Shown: positions 42,580-52,494, counted from the first letter of the stretch. The stretch: 64,000 nucleotides of DNA from Saccharothrix espanaensis DSM 44229 (GCF_000328705.1 NC_019673.1:4278001-4342000); one strand, 5' to 3'. Program-made: numbers and translations. Notes: a model not told the origin generated them from the letters alone.

Positions 42580-44490
42580 ATGCGCTCAGGTTTGGTGAAA
42601 CTGTTAACGGTGGCCCTGGTCCTGGCCGGCACCGCGGTACCGGGGACCGCTTCGGCGGCGGGGCGGGTGGTCAGTGAGCCGGTGTACGACTTCGCTTCGG
42701 CCATCAGGGAAACGGTGTGGGTCGACACCGGGCGGGACGGGGACGCGGACGGGCGTGACGACCGGGTCGCGGCCGACCTGGTGCGGCCTCGGGAGGCCGC
42801 CGACCGCGGGATCAAGGTGCCGGTGATCATGGACGCCAGCCCGTACTACTCGTGCTGCGGTCGCGGTGGGGAGAAGGAGGTCAAGACCTACGACGGCGCC
42901 GGGCGGCCGGTCGGGTTCCCGCTCTACTACGACAACTTCTTCGTGCCGCGCGGGTACGCCGTCGTGCTGGTCGACCTCGCCGGCACCAACCGGTCGCGCG
43001 GGTGCGTCGACGTCGGCGGGGTGTCGGACGTCGGGTCGGCCAAGTCGGTGGTCGACTGGCTCAACGGGCGCGCCACCGGGTACTCCTCGGCCACCGGCGG
43101 CACGGCCGTGAGCGCGGCGTGGAGCACCGGGAACGTCGGCATGATCGGCAAGTCCTACGACGGCACCATCGCCAACGGCGTCGCCGCCACCGGGGTCGCC
43201 GGGCTGAAGACGATCGTGCCGATCGCGGCGATCTCCAGCTGGTACGACTACTACCGGACCGACGGCGCGGTGGGCAACTCCGGTTCGCCCGCCGGGCTCG
43301 CGCAGACCGTCTCGGCGCGCAACCAGGGGCAGAACTGCTCGGCCGCCAACCAGCGGCTGCGGCAGGACTTCCCGGCCAACGGCGACTACTCGCCCGCCTG
43401 GCTGGAACGCGACCACGTCGCCGCCGCCAAGAACGTGCGGGCCAGCGTGTTCGCCGTCAACGGGGTCAACGACCTCAACGTCAAGACGATCAACTTCGGG
43501 CAGTGGTGGAGCGCGCTGGCCTCGACCGGCGTGGACCGCAAGCTGTGGCTGTCGCAGACCGGGCACGTCGACCCGTTCGACTTCCGGCGCGCGGAGTGGG
43601 TGGCGGCCCTGCACCAGTGGTTCGACCACTACCTGCTGGGCCTGGACAACGGGGTCGGGAACTCGCCGCGGGTGAGCGTGGAGCGGCAGCCCGACGTCTG
43701 GGTGGACCAGACGGCGTGGCCGGCGGCGGGCACCCGGGACGTCGTGCTGCGGCCGGTCGCCGGGCCGACGGCCGGGGTCGGGACGATGACCTCGGGGCCG
43801 GCGGTGACGGGCAGCGCGTCGATCACCGACACCGGGCGGGTGGGTGAGGCGACGTGGGCCGCCCAGCCGACCGCGACCTCCACCTCGCGGGTGCTGTACT
43901 CGACCGGGGTGCTGGCGCAGGACCTGCACGTGTCCGGCACCGGCACGGTCACCGTGACCGTCACGCCGAGCACGCCCACCGCGCGGGTCTCGGCGGTGCT
44001 GGTGGACTACGGCCGGCAGACGATCCGCAACTACGGCGGGGCCGGCGAGGGCGTCAAGTTCGGGTCGGCGGAGGACTGCTGGGGTGCGAGCACCACCGGT
44101 GACGACGCCTGCTACCGGATCGCCGCCACCGACACCGCGAACGTCGGGCTGCACATCTTCAGCCGGGGCTGGGCGGACCTGGCCAACCACCGCTCGCTGA
44201 GCCGCGAGGAGCAGCTGGTCCCGGGACGCCCGTACACGATGACGTTCCGGTTGGCCAGCACCGACAAGGTCGTGCCGAAGGGGCACCAGCTCGCGCTGAT
44301 CATCGGTGGGACGGACGCGGGGTTCGTGTCCGCTCCGGCGCAGCCGCCCAGGCTCACGGTGGACCTGTCGAAGACGTTCGTCACCCTCCCGCTGGACGGG
44401 ACGACCCCGGTGGCCGGCGTGCCGGGGTCGCTGCCCGCGCACCCGGCGCAGGTCGTGGCGACCGAGCCGGCCCGGCTCGACCACGGCTGA
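42580..44490 (+). CDS. Secreted X-Pro dipeptidyl-peptidase / CocE-NonD family S15 hydrolase
   Basis: The 636-residue protein has a Sec signal (about residues 1-27, ending GTASAA), then an S15 alpha/beta-hydrolase with Ser192 in GMIGKSYDGT, followed by a catalytic His in GHVDPFDFRR, and a C-terminal jelly-roll with VDYGRQTIRNYGG. Members cleave X-Pro dipeptides or acyl groups outside the cell. ATG 42580 has GGGAAGG upstream. It converges on the short-peptide/P450 operon, with a strong terminator between, so a link to peptide processing is possible but not shown. Confidence 0.9.
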   Translation: MRSGLVKLLTVALVLAGTAVPGTASAAGRVVSEPVYDFASAIRETVWVDTGRDGDADGRDDRVAADLVRPREAADRGIKVPVIMDASPYYSCCGRGGEKEVKTYDGAGRPVGFPLYYDNFFVPRGYAVVLVDLAGTNRSRGCVDVGGVSDVGSAKSVVDWLNGRATGYSSATGGTAVSAAWSTGNVGMIGKSYDGTIANGVAATGVAGLKTIVPIAAISSWYDYYRTDGAVGNSGSPAGLAQTVSARNQGQNCSAANQRLRQDFPANGDYSPAWLERDHVAAAKNVRASVFAVNGVNDLNVKTINFGQWWSALASTGVDRKLWLSQTGHVDPFDFRRAEWVAALHQWFDHYLLGLDNGVGNSPRVSVERQPDVWVDQTAWPAAGTRDVVLRPVAGPTAGVGTMTSGPAVTGSASITDTGRVGEATWAAQPTATSTSRVLYSTGVLAQDLHVSGTGTVTVTVTPSTPTARVSAVLVDYGRQTIRNYGGAGEGVKFGSAEDCWGASTTGDDACYRIAATDTANVGLHIFSRGWADLANHRSLSREEQLVPGRPYTMTFRLASTDKVVPKGHQLALIIGGTDAGFVSAPAQPPRLTVDLSKTFVTLPLDGTTPVAGVPGSLPAHPAQVVATEPARLDHG

Positions 44491-44497
44491 CCGGGAA

Positions 44498-44538
44498 CCC
44501 GGTGGTCCGGACGCCGCCCAGGCTCCCGGACCACCGGG
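44498..44538. terminator. Perfect 13-bp hairpin between S15 hydrolase and peptide gene
   Basis: CCCGGTGGTCCGG (44498-44510) pairs exactly with CCGGACCACCGGG (44526-44538). It starts eight bases after the hydrolase stop and ten bases after the peptide stop on the other strand, so it serves both. Confidence 0.92.
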
Positions 44539-44547
44539 CCGCCGTCC

Positions 44548-44610
44548 CTACGCCCAGTTCCAGCGTCGGCTCGGCTTGTTCCGCAGGACGCGTCGCAGCA
44601 CAGCGGTCAT
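44548..44610 (-). CDS. Candidate P450-modified RiPP precursor peptide (20 aa)
   Basis: The 20-residue peptide MTAVLRRVLRNKPSRRWNWA is encoded with a near-ideal ribosome site (GGGAGGAGGTGATC, seven bases before ATG 44610) that lies within the end of the P450 gene. The ATG is only six bases beyond the P450 stop. A basic leader-like part (residues 1-16, six arginines and one lysine) precedes an aromatic W-N-W-A tail. Short peptides with a tailing pair of aromatic residues directly beside a P450 are known RiPP precursors (biarylitide- and atropopeptide-type families), in which the P450 cross-links aromatic side chains. Trp17 and Trp19 are the likely sites. No transporter or protease is in the operon. 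Confidence 0.72.
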   Translation of the reverse strand: MTAVLRRVLRNKPSRRWNWA

Positions 44611-44616
44611 GGCTGA

Positions 44617-45768
44617 TCACCTCCTCCCGGTGCGGTCGGCGCTCCGGGCGGGGGCCCGGTGCAGGACGAAGGGCCGGGGGACCGCGCCGTCGGCCAGGAC
44701 GGGGCGCGTGTCGCCGCCGGTGACGGTCAGCCGGGCGTCGTGGCCGAGGGCGGCCAGGGCCAGGCCGGTCAGCTCGCGGGCCAGGGACGCCCCGGCGCAC
44801 GCGAACGGGCCCGCGCCGAAGGGCAGGTACGGCCCGCGCCCGCCGGGTTCGGCCCAGCGCTCGGGCCGGAACGCGGCCGGTTCGGTCCAGTGGCGTTCGT
44901 CGTGGTGCAGCAGGTAGGGGCTGACCGACAGGACGTCGCCGGGCCGGAAGGGCAGGCCGCCGACCTCGGTGGGACGGGGGACCGTGCGGCCGACCATCCA
45001 GGCCATCGGTCGGTGCCGCAGCGCCTCCCGCACGGCCGCGTCGACGGGCCACGGCCACGGCGGGCCCGCCGGGTGGTTCAGGCAGACCAGCAGCACCGCC
45101 CACGCCAGCGAGCAGCCGACGGGGGCGATGATCGACCGGAACAGCACCAGGAACAGCTCGGCCACCGCGCGGTCGGACGTCTCCTCGGGGCACGTACCGA
45201 CCACTGCGTCCAGCACGTCGAGCGGCTCGCCGGCAAGGACTTCCCGGCGGTCGCGCACCACGGCGGCCACGGCGGTGACCAGCCGGGCCCGCCGCACCTC
45301 CGCCCGCGCCCGCCGCCACACCCGTCGCGCTCGCAGCACGACCCCGTCGGTGACGGCCCGCGCCAGCAGCCGCCGGGTGCCGGCCGGCGTCCCGGGGTGC
45401 AGCAGGAGGTCGGCCAGGCACCGGTGCACCAGCCGGGTCCCGGCCGTGGGCCAGCGGCTGGCCGAGGACAGGTCGGCGACGCCTGCGGCGAACCGGTCCC
45501 GGAACTGCGGCGCGTGGGCCCGCAGCACGTCGCGCACCGCGTGCCCGACCGCGACCTGGGCCGACCGGGTGGGCAGCAGCGGCCCGAAGAAGTCGGACGC
45601 CCCGTCGTTGAACTCCGCCCCGCGCAGCACCTGCCGGGCCAGGTCCGGGTCGCCGACGCACCAGCCGCCCCACGGCAGCGGGATCACCCCGGACGGGCTG
45701 CGCCGGCGCAAGTCCTCGATGTAGCCGTACGGATCCCGCCGGAACCGCCGCCTGTCCCCGATCCCCAT
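44617..45768 (-). CDS. Cytochrome P450, probable RiPP cross-linking enzyme
   Basis: The 383-residue P450 has ExxR as EALR, PERW, and the haem loop FGAGPFACAG with Cys324. Its I-helix reads SIIAPVGCSLAW, without the usual acid-Thr pair for oxygen activation, as seen in several cross-linking P450s. The protein is short at the N-terminus and Arg-rich in the middle (VLRARRVWRRARAEVRRARL), which suits binding of a peptide or nucleic acid-like partner less than a hydrophobic small molecule. ATG 45768 is used; GTG 45780 is possible. The last codons hold the ribosome site of the 20-residue peptide. Confidence 0.88.
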   Translation of the reverse strand: MGIGDRRRFRRDPYGYIEDLRRRSPSGVIPLPWGGWCVGDPDLARQVLRGAEFNDGASDFFGPLLPTRSAQVAVGHAVRDVLRAHAPQFRDRFAAGVADLSSASRWPTAGTRLVHRCLADLLLHPGTPAGTRRLLARAVTDGVVLRARRVWRRARAEVRRARLVTAVAAVVRDRREVLAGEPLDVLDAVVGTCPEETSDRAVAELFLVLFRSIIAPVGCSLAWAVLLVCLNHPAGPPWPWPVDAAVREALRHRPMAWMVGRTVPRPTEVGGLPFRPGDVLSVSPYLLHHDERHWTEPAAFRPERWAEPGGRGPYLPFGAGPFACAGASLARELTGLALAALGHDARLTVTGGDTRPVLADGAVPRPFVLHRAPARSADRTGRR

Positions 45769-45902
45769 CCGACGACCCACTTCCGCGAGAGGTGTCGACC
45801 CTGCCGAGGACGAGCGTGGCCGCGCGGGCGGTGGTCCGGGAACACCCAAGTTTGGGGATTGCCGAGGGGATCGGGGACGGGCAGGCGGGGGAGCGGGGGC
45901 GG

Positions 45903-47366
45903 TCAGCCGCGCAGCGGGCGGCCCGGCAGGGCGTCGAGCATCCGCTGGTCGCGGACCACGAACGTGCCCGCCACCAGCAGGTGGTGCACGCCCGCCGAGG
46001 GTCGGGTGGAGTCCTGGTAGGTGGCGGTGTCGGTGATCCGCTCCGGGTCCAGGACGACGATGTCGGCGTCCGCCCCCACCCCCAGGTGCCCCTTGCGCGC
46101 CGCGGCCGGCGCGACCGGGTCGAGGGTCCGGGCGGGCAGCCACGAGCAGCGCCGGAACGCCTCCAGCCAGGTCCACGTGCCGCTCTCGCGGACCATCTGG
46201 CGCAGCGTCTTGGCGTAGGTGCCCGCCGTGCGCGGGTGGGTGCGGCCACCGGGCGGCAGCGGCCACTCGTAGGTGTCCCAGCTCCCGTCCGGCCACTGGA
46301 TCGGCAGCGCGTCGCTGGCCACCATCGAGTCCGGGAACACCATCGACCTGCGCAGCAGGGCCGCGTCCGCCGGGTCGTCCTCGTCCAGGAACGCGATGAT
46401 GCACCCGGCGGCCGGGTCGAGCTCCCGCAGCTGCCGCAGCCGGCCGAGGTCGGCGACCCGCTCGCCGGACTCCACCATGGTGATCGACGTCGGCCCGACG
46501 CCCAGGCCCGCCAGGCGTTCGGGCGCGAGGAAGTACGCGCCGATGCCGGTGCTGCCCGCCCCGTACGGGTAGCACTCGACGGTGACCCGCGACCCGGCGG
46601 CCTGGGTCGTGGCGAGCAGGTCCAGCACCCGGTCGATGTGCCGCAGCGACGTGCTGTTGACGTGGCAGTGGTGCATCGCCGCGCCGGTCTCGACGGCGGC
46701 CCGGACGAGTTCCGCGGAGCCGTCGTACCGGGTGCTCGGGTCGGTCTCGACCAGCTCGCGGACGTGGGTGAAGATCGGGGCGTCCGCGCGGGCGGCCAGC
46801 GCCGCGAGGGTCAGGAACTCGGCCGGGTCGGTCTCCGGCGCGTACCCGAGCGGCACGCCCACGCCGAGCGCGCCGGTCGACAGCTCGTGCTCCAGGTCGC
46901 GCAGCCAGGCCACCAGCTCGGCGGGTGTGGACGAGCGCTGCCAGCGCGGGTCGTCCAGCAGCTTCATCCCGGCCCACGGGTCGGCGTTCTCCTCGAAACC
47001 CAACTGGGCCTTGGCGCGCGCCGCGCCCCACGACGCGGAGAACCCGTAGTTGAGCGGGCGGCCCTGGGCGGCGGCGTCGGCGTACGCGCGCTCCACGGGG
47101 TGCAGCCCGGACTCCAGGTCCAGGGCGGTGGTGACGCCGTCCATGCCCTGGAGGCGCTGCCCGGCGACGCTGTGCACGTGGCTGTGCAGGTCCACGAACC
47201 CCGGGCCGACGACCAGGCCGGTCACGTCCACCACCGCCGCGCCGTCCGGAACGGGCAGGTCGGCGCCGACGGCGGCGACCTCGCTTCCCCGCACCAGCAC
47301 GTCCGCGACCCCGTCCAGCCCGGTTCCGGGATCGACCACCCGTCCGCCACGCAGCAGCAGCACCAT
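45903..47366 (-). CDS. D-aminoacylase-like amidohydrolase
   Basis: The 487-residue amidohydrolase has the metal-binding HSH at residues 63-65 in [18 protein letters not shown] and the HCHVNST segment with further His ligands, [11 protein letters not shown] with Asp, and a C-terminal [13 protein letters not shown] typical of N-acyl-D-amino-acid deacylases. It cleaves an N-acyl or cyclic amide. It runs in the same direction as the P450-peptide pair, ending 134 bases before it, so it could be the first gene of that unit. ATG 47366 has GAGGTG upstream. Confidence 0.85.
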   Translation of the reverse strand: MVLLLRGGRVVDPGTGLDGVADVLVRGSEVAAVGADLPVPDGAAVVDVTGLVVGPGFVDLHSHVHSVAGQRLQGMDGVTTALDLESGLHPVERAYADAAAQGRPLNYGFSASWGAARAKAQLGFEENADPWAGMKLLDDPRWQRSSTPAELVAWLRDLEHELSTGALGVGVPLGYAPETDPAEFLTLAALAARADAPIFTHVRELVETDPSTRYDGSAELVRAAVETGAAMHHCHVNSTSLRHIDRVLDLLATTQAAGSRVTVECYPYGAGSTGIGAYFLAPERLAGLGVGPTSITMVESGERVADLGRLRQLRELDPAAGCIIAFLDEDDPADAALLRRSMVFPDSMVASDALPIQWPDGSWDTYEWPLPPGGRTHPRTAGTYAKTLRQMVRESGTWTWLEAFRRCSWLPARTLDPVAPAAARKGHLGVGADADIVVLDPERITDTATYQDSTRPSAGVHHLLVAGTFVVRDQRMLDALPGRPLRG

Positions 47367-47401
47367 GCGGCCCACCTCACCACGGACGGGCCGCGACGCA
47401 C

Positions 47402-47419
47402 GTTGTCGGGAACGACAAC
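47402..47419. promoter_or_regulatory. Palindrome in a divergent promoter
   Basis: GTTGTCG-GGAA-CGACAAC is an exact 7+7 inverted repeat centred between the amidohydrolase and the serine-esterase genes, the expected place for a shared operator. Confidence 0.6.
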
Positions 47420-47505
47420 ACCGCGCCCCCGGATTGGTCGCAACCTCTGATGACCCCGCTTCCACGGCCCCGCCACAGTGGGCCGGAGATCCGGGAGGGA
47501 GTCTG

Positions 47506-48861
47506 ATGGGGACGATGACGTTGGCCGAGGACCTGCTGGTCGGTGCCGGGTGGCAGCAGCGGCTGGACGGGCTGCGCGAGCGGCACGGCGTGCCGGGCTG
47601 CCAGGTGGGGCTGATGACCGCCGACGGCGACCTGCGGGTGCTGGCCTCCGGCCTGGCGGGCGTGGGCACCGGTGTGCCGGTCACGCCGGAAACGCTGTTC
47701 CACTACGGTTCCGCCGGCAAGGTCTGGACGGCGACGCTGGTCCTCCAGCTCGTGGACGACGGCCTGCTGGACCTGGACACGCCCGTGGTGGACGTGCTGC
47801 CGGGCTTCACCCTGGCCACCCCCGGCTACGCCGAGCGGATCACCGTCCGCCACCTGCTCACCCACACCAGCGGCATCGACGGCGACCTGTTCACCGACAC
47901 CGGCCCCGGCGACGACTGCCTGGACCGCTACGTCGCCTCGCTGGCCGGCGCCACCTCGGTCACCGAGCCCGGCGGCCCGCTGAGCTACTGCAACTCCGGG
48001 TTCGTGGTCGCGGGTCGGATCGTCGAGGTGCTGCGCGGCCAGACCTGGGACGAGGCCGTGGCCGAGCGGATCGCCCGGCCGCTGGGCCTGACCCACGTGC
48101 TGACCCTGCCGCACGACGCCCCGCTGTTCCGCACCGCCGTGGGGCACCTGGTCGACGGTGACCGGGTGCGGCAGGTGCCGCACTGGCAGTCGCCGAGGTC
48201 GGTCGGCCCGGCCGGGTCGGTCACCGGGACGGCCGGCGACCTGCTGCGGTTCGCCGTCGCCCACCTGCGCGACGGCGAGGGCGTCGACGGCGGCCGGGTC
48301 CTGTCGCCCGGGTCGGCCCGGCTGATGCGGGACAAGCACGTCGACCTGTCGCACCTGCTGTCGACCTACGACGGCTGGGGCCTGGGCTGGATGCTGTCGG
48401 ACTGGCACGGCGTGCGGGTGGTCCACCACGGCGGCAACACCGACGGGCAGATCGCGCAGCTGCGGACGTTCCCGGAGCTGGGGCTCGCGCTGTGCGTGCT
48501 CACCAACTCCGAGCACGGGTCGGCGCTGACCGACGCCGTGGAGGCAGAGCTGGGGCCGGAACTGGGGCTCACGCCCGGTCTCCCGGTGCCGGACCCCGAC
48601 GCGGCGGACGCGGACGTCACGGCCGTGCTCGGCCGGTACGAGTCCACGCTGATGGTCTTCGAGCTGGAGGGCGGCCCGGGGTCGCTCGCCGCGCGGTTCT
48701 CGGTGAAGGGCCAGGAGCGCGGCGCGCCGATCCCGGTGACACCGCTGGGCGGTGACCGGTTCGAGGTCGAGTTCAACGGCGCGCGGCGCGAGTTCGCCCG
48801 GCTGGTGCACGACGGCCGCGAGTTCGTCCACCTGGTCCGGTTGATCGAACGCGCGCGCTGA
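47506..48861 (+). CDS. Class C beta-lactamase-like serine hydrolase
   Basis: The 451-residue protein has the SxxK pair Ser69-Lys72 (GSAGK), Tyr161-x-Asn163 (YCN) and an HHGGN segment replacing KTG, the pattern of esterase/DD-peptidase EstB-like and PBP4*-like enzymes. A C-terminal 110-residue lipocalin-like extension begins near [12 protein letters not shown]. No signal peptide is seen, so it is probably cytosolic and may act as an esterase or D-aminopeptidase. ATG 47506 follows GGGAGGGAG. Confidence 0.87.
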   Translation: MGTMTLAEDLLVGAGWQQRLDGLRERHGVPGCQVGLMTADGDLRVLASGLAGVGTGVPVTPETLFHYGSAGKVWTATLVLQLVDDGLLDLDTPVVDVLPGFTLATPGYAERITVRHLLTHTSGIDGDLFTDTGPGDDCLDRYVASLAGATSVTEPGGPLSYCNSGFVVAGRIVEVLRGQTWDEAVAERIARPLGLTHVLTLPHDAPLFRTAVGHLVDGDRVRQVPHWQSPRSVGPAGSVTGTAGDLLRFAVAHLRDGEGVDGGRVLSPGSARLMRDKHVDLSHLLSTYDGWGLGWMLSDWHGVRVVHHGGNTDGQIAQLRTFPELGLALCVLTNSEHGSALTDAVEAELGPELGLTPGLPVPDPDAADADVTAVLGRYESTLMVFELEGGPGSLAARFSVKGQERGAPIPVTPLGGDRFEVEFNGARREFARLVHDGREFVHLVRLIERAR

Positions 48862-48871
48862 CCGGCGAGCG

Positions 48872-48903
48872 GGGTGGCGCGGTCGACGGCGACCGCGCCA
48901 CCC
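48872..48903. terminator. Perfect 14-bp hairpin between convergent genes
   Basis: GGGTGGCGCGGTCG (48872-48885), loop ACGG, and CGACCGCGCCACCC (48890-48903) sit between the serine hydrolase and DUF4082 gene ends. Confidence 0.93.
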
Positions 48904-48910
48904 GTCGGGA

Positions 48911-51900
48911 CTACGAAGTCGTGAACACGACGTCGACCCAGTAGTTGTTGTAGGTGGCGTCCCTGGGGAACGACGGGTAGCCCTGGATCCGGCCGAACAT
49001 GCCGTTGTAGGAGTCCGGACCGCCCGGGGCGGTCAGTTGCGGCGTGACCGTCCCGCCGTTGCGGAAGTAGTTCGTGGTCTGCGAGTAGCGGCCGTCGAGC
49101 ATGGTGTACCAGGCCAGGTACTCGGTGCCGGCGGTGACCGGTACCGGGTTGGCGAAGGTGACCGTCTGCCAGCCCGACGGCGTCTCGTCGGCGAACCCGC
49201 CGGACGCGAGGGTCTCCTGGTTGGGCAGCGACAGGTAACCGTGGTGGTACCGCCGGTTGGCGGGCCCCTTGTAGAACTTCACGGCGGTGATGGAACCGTT
49301 GGTGCTGGGGATGAACCGGACGCCGATGCCCGCGCCGCCGTAGTAGCCGAACTCGGCGATCTCCGGCACCGCCGCCTCGCTGTAGAGCGAGCACGGGCAC
49401 GGCGGGTTGCCCATCGTGAACGACCAGGTGACCGTGTCGACCGCGATGTTCTCGGAACTGTCGGCCGCCCGCGCGCTCGCGGTGTAGGTCGTGCCGCGGA
49501 CCAGCGGCGCCACCGGCGTCCACACCAGCGTCCGGTTGCCGTCGGTCAGGCTGAGTGTCCCGCGCATGGTGACGCCGTGGGAGTCCTTCACCCGCACCGT
49601 CGAGTCGGCGACGTTCAACGGCTCGTCGTAGGTGATGTGGAGCGGGCCGCTCAACCCGACGTCGACCGCGCCGTCACCCGGCGTGTGTCCGGTGTGGACT
49701 GGCGGCGTGAAGTCGGTGTAGGGCGTGAAGTCGACGTCGACCCAGTAGTTGTTGCCGTTCCAGGTCAGGCTGGGGTAGCCGCCGCCGGGGGCGAACACGC
49801 CCGCCGCCACGCCCTCCGCGGTGCCCAGCGGCGGTGAGACGACCGGGTTGCGGAAGGTGAAGTACCCGTGGTCGATCGAGTAGTGGCCCTGGGGCGCGGA
49901 GTACGAGGCGACGTAGGTCGCGCCGTGCGCGATGGCCACCGGCTCGGCGAAGGTCAGCTCCTGCCACCCGATCGCGGTCTCGTCGGTGAACGTCCCGTGC
50001 GCGATCCGCTGGCCGCTGGAGTTCCACAGCGAACCGGTGTGGGTGCCGTTGTTGCCCTCGCCCTTGTAGAACCGGACGCTGGTGACCCAGCCGCCGCGCG
50101 GGACGGTGAACCGCACGCCCAGCTCGTACGCGCCGCCGTCGTTCGCCGACGGGATCTTCGGCACCGTGGCGTCGCTGAACAGCGAGCACGGGCAGGGCGC
50201 TGTGGCCTGGGTGGTGATCGACCACGAGACGGGCGCGGTCATCGTGTTGCCGTTGACGTCCGCCGCCTGCACCCGCACCGCGTACCTGGTGGCGGGCTTG
50301 TACGTGCCGTTCGGCGTCCAGGTCACCGTCTTCTGGTCGGCGGAGAGCGTCGACGTGCCGCTCAAGGTCCCGCCGCCGGTGTCGGAGAACGTGACGACCG
50401 CCGACTCCGGGTCGATCGCCTCGCTGAAGCCGAGCGTCACCGGCTGGTCGAGCGCGACGCCCGTCGCGTCCGGGCCGGGCGTGCGGGTGTCGAGGGTCGG
50501 CCGGTCGGTGTCGCCGTTGAGACCGTTGCGGTAGACGACGTCGACCCAGTAGTTCGACGCCAGGTACCCGCCGGTGGGGAAGCCGCCGTCGTAGCGGAAC
50601 AACCCGTTCGCCCCGGCCGTGCCGTCCGTGATCGCGGTGATCGGGCCGTAGGTCGTGGGCTGGTCCTGGAACTGCTTCTGGGTGACCGCGTAGTGGCCGT
50701 CGGGCGCGAAGTACGACACCACGTAGGTGGTCCCGGTCTGCACGGACACCGGCTCGGCGAAGGTCAGGGTCTGCCACCCGGTCGTGGTCTCGCCGGTGAA
50801 CGTGCCGGTCGCCAGCAGGACACCGGTCGAGGTCCAGAACGACCCGGTGTGCGTGCCGGTGTTGCCGGCACCCTTGTAGAACCGGACGCCGAGCACCTGG
50901 CCCTTGCCGGCGAACCGCACCTTGACGCCGAGTTCGACCGGCCGCGAGTCGTCGGCGGCGGTCACGGCGGGCGTGGTGAAGTCGTCCCACAGCGTGCACG
51001 GGCACTCCGCCGCACGCGGCGTGCCGGTGGTGAACTGCCAGGTGTGCTGGGCGGTCTGGTTGCCGGCCGCGTCGCCGACCCGCACCGACGCGGTGAACGC
51101 GGTGCCGGCGGGCAGCGGGCCGTCCGGGGCGAACTGCGCGGTCTTCGCGTTGCCGGACAACGAGGTCCGGCCGGTGACCGGGCCCGCCGGGCCGGTGACG
51201 GTGAACTGGGCGGAGCCGGGCGCGATCGTCTCGTCGAACGCGGCGCTGACCGGGGCGGTGAGCGCGACGCTGCCCGCGCCGCCGGTCGGCGTGGTGCCGA
51301 TCAGGTCCGGGGCCCGGCCGTCCGCGCCGGGCTCGGGGGCCCACACCACGTCGACCCAGTAGTTGGCGTTGCCGGGCGAGCCGGTGTTCGGGAAGCCGCC
51401 GCCGGTGCGGTACACGCCGTTCGGGCCGTCGACCCCGGTCTGGAGGCCGGTCAGCGGCTCCAGGTAGCGGGAGGACCGGGCGAAGTACCCCTGGTCGACC
51501 GAGAAGTGGCCGGTGGGGGAGAGGTAGGAGGCGGTGTAGGTGGTGTTGCCGGTGACCGCGACGGGCTGCGCGAAGACCAGCGTCTGCCAGCCGCTCGCGG
51601 TCTCGGCGCGGAACGTGCCGGTGGCCAGCGCCGTGCCGGTCGCGGACCACAGCGTGCCGGTGTGCGTTCCGGTGTTGCCGGGTCCCTTGTAGAACCGGAT
51701 GCCGCGCACGTGGCCGTCCGACGTGGACCGCCACTTCAGGCCGAGTTCGACGGCGGTGTTGTCGGTGGCGTCGGCGGTCGCGGGCGCGTCGGCGTCCGAC
51801 CACAGGCCGCACGGGCAGACCCGCGCCGCGACGGGGGTTTCGGCCGAGGCCGCGCTGAACGGGCTCTGCGCGGCGTCCAGCGCCCGGACCCGCAGGTGGG

Positions 51901-52228
51901 CGGTGCCGGAGTTGGCCGGGGTGAACGTGTGGCTCCACGTCGTTTGACCGGCCTGCCACCCGGCGGCCCGCCAGGTCACACCGGCGTCGGTGGACACCTC
52001 GACCGCGGCGACCGGGCTCTCGTCGGTGACGGTGCCGCCGAACGTGTACGGCGCGCCGACCGCGGCCGTCGCGGGGACGTCGGTGAACGCGGTGGTCGTG
52101 GCGGCGACCGCGACCGGTGTGCGCCCGGCGACCGGCGCGACGACCAGCGCGGCGGCGACCACCAGGACGGTGACCAGCCGGACCAGTGCGGTGCCGGGTC
52201 TGTGCCTGGCCGCATCGCTCGGGAACAT
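48911..52228 (-). CDS. Secreted protein with four DUF4082 and Ig-like modules
   Basis: The 1105-residue extracellular protein has a Sec signal (about 1-42), one N-terminal Ig-like domain, and four DUF4082 copies beginning near residues 137, 407, 678 and 943, each opening with a CPC triplet followed by GLW/TLW/SLF/SLY. Each has the RFYKGxxNxGTHTG core; copy 4 has diverged to RFIPSTNGSITAVKFYKGPANRRYHH. SbsA/Big_5-type Ig domains lie between them. Such proteins are predicted carbohydrate-binding adhesion modules; no catalytic domain is visible. ATG 52228 has GGGGAGAGGTGG upstream. Confidence 0.9.
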   Translation of the reverse strand: MFPSDAARHRPGTALVRLVTVLVVAAALVVAPVAGRTPVAVAATTTAFTDVPATAAVGAPYTFGGTVTDESPVAAVEVSTDAGVTWRAAGWQAGQTTWSHTFTPANSGTAHLRVRALDAAQSPFSAASAETPVAARVCPCGLWSDADAPATADATDNTAVELGLKWRSTSDGHVRGIRFYKGPGNTGTHTGTLWSATGTALATGTFRAETASGWQTLVFAQPVAVTGNTTYTASYLSPTGHFSVDQGYFARSSRYLEPLTGLQTGVDGPNGVYRTGGGFPNTGSPGNANYWVDVVWAPEPGADGRAPDLIGTTPTGGAGSVALTAPVSAAFDETIAPGSAQFTVTGPAGPVTGRTSLSGNAKTAQFAPDGPLPAGTAFTASVRVGDAAGNQTAQHTWQFTTGTPRAAECPCTLWDDFTTPAVTAADDSRPVELGVKVRFAGKGQVLGVRFYKGAGNTGTHTGSFWTSTGVLLATGTFTGETTTGWQTLTFAEPVSVQTGTTYVVSYFAPDGHYAVTQKQFQDQPTTYGPITAITDGTAGANGLFRYDGGFPTGGYLASNYWVDVVYRNGLNGDTDRPTLDTRTPGPDATGVALDQPVTLGFSEAIDPESAVVTFSDTGGGTLSGTSTLSADQKTVTWTPNGTYKPATRYAVRVQAADVNGNTMTAPVSWSITTQATAPCPCSLFSDATVPKIPSANDGGAYELGVRFTVPRGGWVTSVRFYKGEGNNGTHTGSLWNSSGQRIAHGTFTDETAIGWQELTFAEPVAIAHGATYVASYSAPQGHYSIDHGYFTFRNPVVSPPLGTAEGVAAGVFAPGGGYPSLTWNGNNYWVDVDFTPYTDFTPPVHTGHTPGDGAVDVGLSGPLHITYDEPLNVADSTVRVKDSHGVTMRGTLSLTDGNRTLVWTPVAPLVRGTTYTASARAADSSENIAVDTVTWSFTMGNPPCPCSLYSEAAVPEIAEFGYYGGAGIGVRFIPSTNGSITAVKFYKGPANRRYHHGYLSLPNQETLASGGFADETPSGWQTVTFANPVPVTAGTEYLAWYTMLDGRYSQTTNYFRNGGTVTPQLTAPGGPDSYNGMFGRIQGYPSFPRDATYNNYWVDVVFTTS

Positions 52229-52494
52229 GAGTCCACCTCTCCCCGCCGGGCCTGGGGATGGCGCGGCTTCATGCCGGGGATCGGCGTGCGGGACAACGCT
52301 GTTACGGCTCGTCTGATCGGTTGGAGCCTCTATGGCGCAAGGGATGCACCCCGTTGCGACGGGACCCGCGAACCTGCGCTTCGTGCACCGGGGGGACGGC
52401 GATCGACCTGCGGCGCGCGCAGGCGGCCATGATCATGCGACCCGTGCCGCCGTGGGCCTGCCTTCGTAGCGGGTACTCGATAACCGGCAGCGGG
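52229..52494. other. Intergenic region
   Basis: This 266-base region contains the promoter of the DUF4082 protein gene. I see no further gene. Confidence 0.4.
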
